From positions 1-11,292 of the forward strand of contig CAMDOY010000090.1 of the NCBI GenBank assembly GCA_945903655.1: a stretch of DNA of 11,292 nucleotides. The letters run 5' to 3'. The notes below the pieces were generated by a model, which worked only from the letters and a program-made list of their open reading frames with translations, had not been told where the DNA came from and did not search any database. How positions within the stretch are numbered: position 1 is the first letter of the stretch; the number at the start of each line of letters is the position of its first letter. Below are positions 6,605 through 11,292 of the stretch, piece after piece. This DNA comes from Rhizobium sp. Q54. GTDB taxonomy: Bacteria; Pseudomonadota; Alphaproteobacteria; Rhizobiales; Beijerinckiaceae. Made by a program: the position numbers and the translations under genes.

Positions 6605-6628
6605 GGCGCGCCACAAAAGAGGCGCGCC
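6605..6628 (-). repeat. Very stable GC hairpin between the YfgM-like gene and der
   Basis: Two copies of the self-complementary octamer ggcgcgcc (6605-6612 and 6621-6628) flank an 8-base A-rich loop. In minus-strand RNA this folds as an all-GC 8-bp stem with loop UCUUUUGU, starting 7 bases past the YfgM-like stop and ending 21 bases before the der ATG. No U-tract follows, so it is more likely a stabiliser or processing/attenuation element than a full terminator. Confidence 0.55.
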
Positions 6629-6635
6629 GAGGGGG

Positions 6636-7289
6636 TCAGCGAGCCTTGCTGGCGGCGACGAGGCCCAGCAGGGTCTCCGCCCGCTGGCGCAGCCCCGCAG
6701 GAGCCTGCAAATCGACGACGATCTGGTCGAGCCACCGGCCCGCCGCCTCGAAGTCATCCGTCTTGAAGGCGGCGTAGGCGAGCATTTCGCGCGCGCTGTT
6801 GCGGAAGGGGGCGCCGGTCTGGGCGAGGGGCTCAAGGCGACGCTTGACCTCCGCCGCATCCGCTTCATCCAGCCGCAGCATGGCCGCGCGCAGCCGCGCG
6901 ACATCCTGCATCAGGGTCGGGATCTTGGCGTCCGACGCGAGGGCGTCATAGATCTGCACGGCCTTGGGCGCATCGGTGACGGCCACATCGGCGGCGCCAC
7001 GAAAGCGGGCCAGCAAGGCGTAGCCGGGCGTGCCCTGCTTGATGAGGTCCTGGAAGGCGGCGTCGGCCTCGGCGGGCTTGTTCTCGCGGGAGAGCTGGAG
7101 AGCGGCCTCGAAGCTGGCGCCGGCGGCTTCCGCCTTGGCGCGCTCGCCGTCTTTGTAGAACCGCCAGCCTGCGGAGGCGGCCACGACGGCGAGCGCAAGC
7201 GCGATGAACAGGGTCTGGTATTTCGACCAGAACTGCAGCGCCTTGTCGCGGCGGACTTCTTCGTCCACCTCGCGGAAAATATCGGACAT
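6636..7289 (-). CDS. YfgM-like membrane-anchored tetratricopeptide protein
   Basis: The product begins MSDIFREVDEEVRRDKA, has one membrane segment (about residues 24-44, FIALALAVVAASAGWRF), then a helical repeat domain to the end. This matches the Pfam TPR_21 / YfgM layout: short cytoplasmic N-terminus, one helix, periplasmic helical repeats. In E. coli YfgM associates with the SecYEG translocon and periplasmic chaperones; here that is inferred by family only. The 7289 start is chosen because homologues begin with MSDIFRE. It has only weak ribosome binding sites (GGGA 12 bases, AAGGA 1 base upstream). An in-frame ATG at 7328 would add 13 residues. The usual neighbour bamB is not between this gene and der. 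Confidence 0.85.
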   Translation of the reverse strand: MSDIFREVDEEVRRDKALQFWSKYQTLFIALALAVVAASAGWRFYKDGERAKAEAAGASFEAALQLSRENKPAEADAAFQDLIKQGTPGYALLARFRGAADVAVTDAPKAVQIYDALASDAKIPTLMQDVARLRAAMLRLDEADAAEVKRRLEPLAQTGAPFRNSAREMLAYAAFKTDDFEAAGRWLDQIVVDLQAPAGLRQRAETLLGLVAASKAR

Positions 7290-7633
7290 GTCCTTGCTCG
7301 GTCCCGTCTGGCTGGTCGCGGCGCCCATGGCCGCAAAGGTCGGTTACCACGCGCGCGCCCGGAAGGCGAGCGCTTGTTGCGCCGAAGTCCATTCCAAAGC
7401 CCGGACGCCACCCCCCGGACTTTGACCACCGCGCCGCCGCCCCGCCGCCTTACCGCAGGCGCATTCGGGGAAGAACATGAAAAGACGAAAGAAACCAAGG
7501 GGCGGACACGAGGCCCGACAGGCGACGACCCGACCGTGGCCGATGAGGTCAAGGCCCGGGCCGAAGTCAGCGACCCCAGCCGGAAGGCTCAAGGCCCCGC
7601 TTGACCCATGTTCCCCTGACCAGGAGTTCGACC
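7290..7633. other. Divergent GC-rich intergenic region
   Basis: This is a 344-base stretch between the YfgM-like gene and the Sel1-like gene. It is very GC-rich, with short CCG runs and the 10-bp palindrome ggcccgggcc. TTGACC at 7422-7427 resembles a plus-strand -35 but has no well-placed -10. No convincing promoter pair, RNA gene or terminator was seen. The only short frame with a decent ribosome binding site (7477-7647) looks non-coding. Confidence 0.5.
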
Positions 7634-8380
7634 ATGTCCAGATATAATCAGGTGAAGGTCCGCCAGAGCCCCCGGCGCCTCGGGCTCCCACAATTGGCGC
7701 TCCTGACGGGCGCCTTCATCACCGCCGTGATCCTGACGGCGGCCCTGCGGCCCAGCATGATCCCCTTTCTGCAGCTGCGCTCCTGGGGGAGCGCCGCCAG
7801 CGACCAGAAGAACGATCTGTCCGGCCAGATGGAGCGGGACGAGGCCCAGGAAAAGCTGGCGGCCGCCATGGCGCGCTTCGCCGACCTGAACCACACGCCG
7901 CAGGCGACGCCCGCCCCTGCGCCTGCGCCCGCCACGACGCCCGCCGCAGAGGTGGCCAAAGCGCCCCCGCCCCCTGCCCCCGCCATGGCGGCGGTCGCCA
8001 TCCCGGCGGAAGCCCCCCCTGCAGCCCCGCCGCCACCGGCCATCGAGACCCCGGCGCCTGCGCCCGTTCCTGTAGCCATCGCCGCCCCCACCCTGCCGCC
8101 CCTCAGCGAAGCCGACATGCGCCGCCTGAGCGGCAAGGCGGCCCAGGCGATCCGCGACGGGGATATTCTGGGCGCGCGCCTGATCCTGGAGCGGACCATC
8201 GAGGGAGGCGACGCCAAGGCCCTGCTCGCCCTGGCGGAGACCTATGATCCCAAGGCCCTGATCCGCATGAACGCCAAAGGCGTGAAGGGCGACGCCGCCC
8301 ATGCCCGCAAGCTCTATGGGCAGGCCCTCGCGCGGGGCGTCAGCGAGGCGCGCGGGCGGCTGGAGGCGCTGGACCAATGA
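7634..8380 (+). CDS. Membrane-anchored Pro/Ala-rich protein with Sel1-like C-terminus
   Basis: The 248-residue product starts MSRYNQVKVRQSPRRLGLPQ, giving a basic cytoplasmic end. One membrane segment follows (about residues 20-42, LALLTGAFITAVILTAAL), then a linker of about 90 residues made largely of Pro and Ala. The C-terminal 90 residues form a helical domain (ADMRRLSGKAAQAIRDGDI, AKALLALAETYDPKALIRM, DAAHARKLYGQALARGV) resembling Sel1-like repeats of alphaproteobacterial envelope proteins. The domain probably reaches into the periplasm; function unknown. AGGAG 7 bases upstream of 7634 decides the start over the in-frame ATG at 7601. A strong terminator follows at 8461-8502. Confidence 0.85.
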   Translation: MSRYNQVKVRQSPRRLGLPQLALLTGAFITAVILTAALRPSMIPFLQLRSWGSAASDQKNDLSGQMERDEAQEKLAAAMARFADLNHTPQATPAPAPAPATTPAAEVAKAPPPPAPAMAAVAIPAEAPPAAPPPPAIETPAPAPVPVAIAAPTLPPLSEADMRRLSGKAAQAIRDGDILGARLILERTIEGGDAKALLALAETYDPKALIRMNAKGVKGDAAHARKLYGQALARGVSEARGRLEALDQ

Positions 8381-8502
8381 TCACGGAACCGTGATGTGAT
8401 CCGGCTGGAACTGAGCCGCGTAACTTCCACGGCATTCCTCCCGTGTGCCTCCTTTCAAACCCCGCGCGTCTGGATCCCCCGGTCCGGAGCGCGGGTTTTT
8501 TT
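8380..8502 (+). ncRNA. Candidate 3'-UTR small RNA with anti-Shine-Dalgarno motifs
   Basis: Three ordered structures follow the Sel1-like stop codon. First, atcacgg (8380-8386) pairs with ccgtgat (8389-8395). Second, cacgg (8428-8432) pairs with ccgtg (8441-8445) around the loop cattcctc. Third is the intrinsic terminator. CCTCCC (8437-8442) and CCTCC (8448-8452) match the anti-Shine-Dalgarno core, and the second lies in a predicted single-stranded pyrimidine-rich stretch. The layout resembles trans-acting small RNAs of alphaproteobacteria. No internal promoter was found, so release from the mRNA would be by processing. No database match is claimed. Confidence 0.35.
8461..8502 (+). terminator. 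Intrinsic terminator after the Sel1-like gene
   Basis: cccgcgc (8461-8467) pairs with gcgcggg (8489-8495). Inside, tctgga (8469-8474) pairs with tccgga (8483-8488) with one G-U pair and one bulged G. Seven T (8496-8502) follow directly. It begins 80 bases past the stop codon at 8380 and is the strongest terminator in the window. Confidence 0.92.
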
Positions 8503-8588
8503 ATGGGGCGGGGGTCGGAGGGCGTTGATGCCGCTGACTTCCGGGGGCATGTTTGAAGCAATGCAAAGCCTAAGATGGCCGACCCTGA

Positions 8589-8870
8589 ATGAGCGATCCT
8601 CGAACACGCACCTCCAAGCTCCAGGCGGACGCCTCACGCAAGCGCGACACCAACCTGCCCCGCTTCCACGTCATCGGCCTCGCCTCTGACCGTGACCTGA
8701 TCCGCGCGCTCGCCAAGCGGCTTGCCGAGGGAGGGCCGGAAGCGTCACGCCTGCGCGCCGCCATCAGCCACGCCATGACGACGCCGACCACCCAAAAGGG
8801 CGGCATACTGGCCGCGCTACGGAGATCACCCCTCGTTGGGGCGGATCTCGACTTGAGCCGCCATCAATAA
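8589..8870 (+). CDS. Small hypothetical protein, antitoxin-like C-terminus
   Basis: The 93-residue product begins MSDPRTRTSKLQADASRKRD and has a helical middle (DLIRALAKRLAEGGPEASRLRAAISHAM). It ends in a segment with GGILAALRRSPLVGADLDLSR. The size, basic N-terminus and short conserved-looking C-terminal tail resemble solitary antitoxins or regulators, but I cannot name a family and no toxin gene is adjacent. No good ribosome binding site precedes the ATG. A five-codon frame starting at 8575 (MADPE) ends in the overlap ATGA with this start, which could allow coupled translation. It begins 86 bases past the terminator and ends 17 bases before the convergent MOSC gene. Confidence 0.7.
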   Translation: MSDPRTRTSKLQADASRKRDTNLPRFHVIGLASDRDLIRALAKRLAEGGPEASRLRAAISHAMTTPTTQKGGILAALRRSPLVGADLDLSRHQ

Positions 8871-8887
8871 AGCAGGCCCCCCGCCCC

Positions 8888-9424
8888 TCAGACCCGCTCC
8901 AGCGGCTGAAACGGTCCCTCCGGCAGGGTCAGCTCAATCCCATCGCCCGCCCGGACCAGACCGCCCGCGATCACAACCCCCATGATCCCCGCCTTGCGAA
9001 CAAGGGCGCCATGGGCGTCCCGCTCAAGCGCCGCCGCCATCAGGCCGGGCTGGAAATGGTCCAGTTGGGCGCAGGGGTTGCGCAGGCCTGTCACCCGCAC
9101 GGCGGCGTGGGGTCCGAACCGCAGCACCGCATGCAGCGGCAGGCGGACGAGGTCGAGGCCGCTGGTGGTGATGTTTTCGCCCAACTGCCCGGGCTTCACA
9201 TCGAAGCCTGCGAGGGCCAGCTCCTGCAGCCATTCCTCGCTGATCAGATGCACCTGGCGCAAATTCGGTTGCAGAGGATCGGCCGCCACCCGCGAGCGAT
9301 GCTTCACGAGGGCGCCGCAATGGGCGTCGCCCTCAACCCCCAAGCCTTCCAGCAAGGTGATCTGCGAAATCGCGGCCTTTGAGAAGGCGTGCGTGGCGGC
9401 GGAACTGACGCAGACGACCCGCAT
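8888..9424 (-). CDS. MOSC domain-containing protein (YiiM-like)
   Basis: MOSC domains are sulfur-carrier modules related to the C-terminus of molybdenum cofactor sulfurase. The 178-residue product covers one complete MOSC domain. It includes a GVEGDAHCG turn (about residues 29-37), the signature GQLGENITTSGLDL (79-92) and the conserved cysteine region LRNPCAQLDHF with Cys118. The substrate is unknown; YiiM-type proteins in E. coli act in detoxifying N-hydroxylated compounds. The ATG at 9424 has GGTGA at suitable distance. A GTG at 9433 would give a 4-base GTGA overlap with nnrU. Either way the genes are translated closely together. Confidence 0.88.
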   Translation of the reverse strand: MRVVCVSSAATHAFSKAAISQITLLEGLGVEGDAHCGALVKHRSRVAADPLQPNLRQVHLISEEWLQELALAGFDVKPGQLGENITTSGLDLVRLPLHAVLRFGPHAAVRVTGLRNPCAQLDHFQPGLMAAALERDAHGALVRKAGIMGVVIAGGLVRAGDGIELTLPEGPFQPLERV

Positions 9425-9429
9425 GGTCT

Positions 9430-10005
9430 TCACCCCAACACCGCCACCCCGATCAGATACGGATGCAAAAACAGCATCGCCCCATAGGCGATGACGCCGA
9501 CCACCACCGCGATCACATCCACGCGCACATTGGGCGCGGGCGCATCGACCACCCCATCAGCCGGGCGCCAGCGGTAGGAGATGCGGTCCACCACCGCCCA
9601 GGCCAGCAGGGACGAAAACAGGATCATGCCGCCGAGATCCCCGTTGGCGAGCAGATGGGCCAGCGCCCAGGTCTTCACGCCCACGAGCATGGGATGCTTG
9701 AGCCGCATCTTGATATAGCCCAGCTTCGGCCCCGAGGCCGCCAGCGCTATGAAGGCGAAGAGCATCAGCAGCAGGCTGAGGTGGCGCATGCCCTTCGGCG
9801 GCGTCCATAGCTGCAGCCAGCCTTCGGCGCGATAGAGCCCGAAGCCATAGCAAATCAGCGCGAAGCCAATGAGCGCCACAAGGCTGCAGCCGATCTTGAA
9901 AACCTTCAGCCCATAGCCCTCGACAAGCCGGTGACGCAGATCGGGGAACATCCCCAGGGAATGGGAGCCCAGAAACAGGATCAGGCCAATCAGCATCAAA
10001 ACCAT
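9430..10005 (-). CDS. nnrU: NnrU family membrane protein
   Basis: The 191-residue protein has five or six membrane segments (near residues 2-20, 36-57, 74-90, 107-137 and 163-186). It carries conserved-looking histidines: GSHSLGM near residue 15, LKHPMLVGVKTWALAHLLANGD near 102-122, and HPYLIG near the end. NnrU is needed for nitrite/NO metabolism in denitrifying Rhodobacter and is related to the plant carotene isomerase Z-ISO, a haem-dependent membrane enzyme. Many non-denitrifiers carry the family, so the precise role here is uncertain. The start has only a weak ribosome binding site. A promoter with consensus -35 lies just upstream, and the MOSC gene follows at once. Confidence 0.88.
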   Translation of the reverse strand: MVLMLIGLILFLGSHSLGMFPDLRHRLVEGYGLKVFKIGCSLVALIGFALICYGFGLYRAEGWLQLWTPPKGMRHLSLLLMLFAFIALAASGPKLGYIKMRLKHPMLVGVKTWALAHLLANGDLGGMILFSSLLAWAVVDRISYRWRPADGVVDAPAPNVRVDVIAVVVGVIAYGAMLFLHPYLIGVAVLG

Positions 10006-10029
10006 GGGGCGACATCCGCTTTTGCGTCG

Positions 10030-10057
10030 AATCTTCTCTCAAACGCGAGCCTGTCAA
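10030..10057 (-). promoter_or_regulatory. Candidate promoter of the nnrU-MOSC operon
   Basis: On the minus strand a perfect TTGACA (10057-10052) is followed after 16 bases by AAGATT (10035-10030). This places the transcript start near 10022 and leaves a short leader before the ATG at 10005. It lies downstream of the channel gene's terminator, so the two units look independent. Confidence 0.45.
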
Positions 10058-10086
10058 AGCCCGCAGGGAAAGTCGAGCGGCGACGC

Positions 10087-10125
10087 CCCAAAAGAAATGG
10101 CCCGGCAGCAAGGCGGCCGGGCCAT
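10087..10125 (-). terminator. Intrinsic terminator after the potassium channel gene
   Basis: atggcccggc (10097-10106) and gccgggccat (10116-10125) form a perfect 10-bp stem around a 9-base loop. Read on the minus strand it is followed by TTCTTTTGG. It lies 42 bases past the channel stop codon and separates that gene from nnrU. Confidence 0.85.
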
Positions 10126-10166
10126 GGGGTCAGAGAGTCAGCAGCCCTTGGCCGCTGCGGGAGGGC

Positions 10167-11216
10167 TCACGCCGAAATGCGGTCGCCGTCCAGACGATGG
10201 CCAAGCTCGGCCTGCGACAGGTCCCTCAGCTCATAGGCTGATTTGTGGGTGATGACGCCCGCATCGGCCAGCAGATCGAGCGCCGCCTTGACCTTCTCTT
10301 CCGGCGTGTTGTGCTCGTCGTCCTTTTCATGTCCGACAGGCTCGCCGAACAGCATGACCATGAGGGTCTTGCCGACGATGTTCATCAACATGCCGAAGAG
10401 CACCAAGCCCATCAACATGGTGACGGCGGCGACGATGCGACCACCCACAGTGACAGGATAAAGATCGCCATAACCCGTGGTCGTCAGCGTGACCATGCAC
10501 CACCACATGGCCTCGGGGATGGAGGTGAAGAAACGCTTTTCTTCGGGGATCGCGGCGCCGGTGATCGGGTCCGCCGGCACGAATTTCACTGTGCCCGCAG
10601 GCTCGCCTTTGGCGACGGAGGCAGCATCCAGTTGCGCCTGCCCCTCGGCGATGTGCTCAGGCGTGTAAAGACCGCCCTCGACATGGAACATCAGGGTCGA
10701 CGAGATCATCAGCACGGAAAACAAGGCGATGAAATAAATGCGCAGGTTGGCGGCGATGCGGTTGGTTTTTCCGTCGCGCGCCGCATTGACGTCATTCATG
10801 GCGGAACGCGCGAGCTTGAGCACGCGCAGAATGCGAATGATGCGCAGCAGTCGCAGGATCTTGGTCGCCCTGACCGACGTGAAATTCAGCAGCATCAGGT
10901 AGGACGGCAGAATCGACAGCAGATCGACCATGCCCCAGAAGCTGGTGATATACTTGAACTTGTTTTTAGCGGTGTAGATATTGAACAGGTAATCAAGCGT
11001 GAAGAACGCAACCGAACACCACTCGAAGGTGGCGAGCTTATGTCCATACTCTGTCCGAACCGCCTCCACCGACTCCAGGGCGATCGCCAGACAGGAGAGA
11101 TAGATCAGCGCATTGATCAACCAGGTCCAGACCCTGAAAGCCTGATGGTCCGTATCGTGAATGAGCCGATGAATGAATGTGGGATGCGGATCTTCATGGG
11201 GGGTATTTTGCAGCAT
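10167..11216 (-). CDS. Voltage-gated potassium channel (Kv-type, six segments)
   Basis: The 349-residue product has a full Kv layout. S1 is near residues 29-50, S2 64-83, S3 93-112 and S4 116-137. S4 has a basic residue at every third position: R116, K119, R122, R125, R128, R131, K134, R137. S5 is near 156-178, the pore helix 232-244, the potassium filter TTTGYGD at 245-251, and S6 258-283. The protein should form tetramers in the inner membrane. The S5-pore linker is about 52 residues. The acidic C-terminus (EKDDEHNTPEEK) is followed by a short helical domain with LLADAGVITHKSAYEL. AGGA lies 6 bases before the ATG at 11216; the frame stays open to a GTG at 11282, less likely. Confidence 0.93.
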   Translation of the reverse strand: MLQNTPHEDPHPTFIHRLIHDTDHQAFRVWTWLINALIYLSCLAIALESVEAVRTEYGHKLATFEWCSVAFFTLDYLFNIYTAKNKFKYITSFWGMVDLLSILPSYLMLLNFTSVRATKILRLLRIIRILRVLKLARSAMNDVNAARDGKTNRIAANLRIYFIALFSVLMISSTLMFHVEGGLYTPEHIAEGQAQLDAASVAKGEPAGTVKFVPADPITGAAIPEEKRFFTSIPEAMWWCMVTLTTTGYGDLYPVTVGGRIVAAVTMLMGLVLFGMLMNIVGKTLMVMLFGEPVGHEKDDEHNTPEEKVKAALDLLADAGVITHKSAYELRDLSQAELGHRLDGDRISA

Positions 11217-11292
11217 GTCCCGTCCTGTGTGTTGGTTAAAACAACCGAACAAGGGGGGATGCAGAACAAACGCCTGAATCACTAACTTGTCA

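Noticed and set aside
5321..7604. Long plus-strand frames (5321-6379 and 6288-7604) opposite der and the YfgM-like gene
   Set aside because: Biased composition (His, Gln, Gly or Arg, Ser rich), no motifs, and der on the other strand is unambiguous.
7477..7647. 56-codon frame (MKRRKKPRGGHEA...) with GGGGA before its ATG
   Set aside because: Third-position base use is mixed and unlike the real genes here, the product is low-complexity Arg/Pro-rich, and it overlaps the Sel1-like start.
10245..11285. 346-codon plus-strand frame opposite the potassium channel
   Set aside because: Gln/His/Arg/Asp-rich shadow of a gene with clear S4 and filter motifs.
1..11292. Search for CRISPR, transposase, integrase, tRNA, rRNA, prophage or defence genes
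   Set aside because: No spaced direct-repeat array, no matching protein motifs and no cloverleaf or rRNA segments were seen on either strand.

Overview
The window looks like chromosomal housekeeping DNA from a high-GC alphaproteobacterium, probably Hyphomicrobiales or a near relative. The evidence is an S6 protein with a long charged tail, the cvpA-purF-SDR order, a PurF of alphaproteobacterial type (long propeptide, iron-sulfur ligands lost), an NKAE motif in the first GTPase domain of Der, and NnrU and MOSC genes. I see no insertion sequence, integrase, CRISPR array, tRNA, rRNA or prophage, and no clear defence or biosynthetic island.

Layout. (1) Bases 1-1185, minus strand: rpsF, rpsR and a partial DUF2232-type membrane protein gene. 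rpsF and rpsR overlap by one base, and a terminator-like hairpin follows rpsR. (2) Bases 1186-1546: a 361-base divergent region holding the rpsF leader and a possible cvpA promoter. (3) Bases 1547-4763, plus strand: cvpA, purF and a short-chain dehydrogenase/reductase (SDR), each with its own ribosome binding site. A promoter candidate precedes purF, and an AT-rich gap precedes the SDR. (4) Bases 4936-5262: a small hypothetical gene running into the 3' end of der. (5) Bases 5159-7289, minus strand: a YfgM-like membrane-anchored protein followed by der, with a very stable hairpin between them and no bamB. (6) Bases 7634-8380, plus strand: a membrane-anchored Sel1-like protein whose downstream region holds two small stem-loops and a strong intrinsic terminator. 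It could release a small RNA with anti-Shine-Dalgarno motifs. (7) Bases 8589-8870: an unrecognised 93-residue protein. (8) Bases 8888-10005, minus strand: nnrU and a MOSC-domain gene, closely coupled, behind a promoter candidate with a consensus -35. (9) Bases 10167-11216, minus strand: a six-segment voltage-gated potassium channel with its own terminator.

Roles: ribosome small-subunit proteins S6/S18 and ribosome assembly (Der); the first committed step of purine synthesis (PurF); envelope proteins (CvpA, YfgM-like, Sel1-like); molybdenum/NO-linked proteins (MOSC, NnrU); and ion transport. Nothing seen amounts to a new multi-gene system. The items most worth a second look are the candidate 3'-UTR small RNA at 8380-8502, the channel's long S5-pore linker, the missing bamB, and the PurF cluster-ligand replacements.
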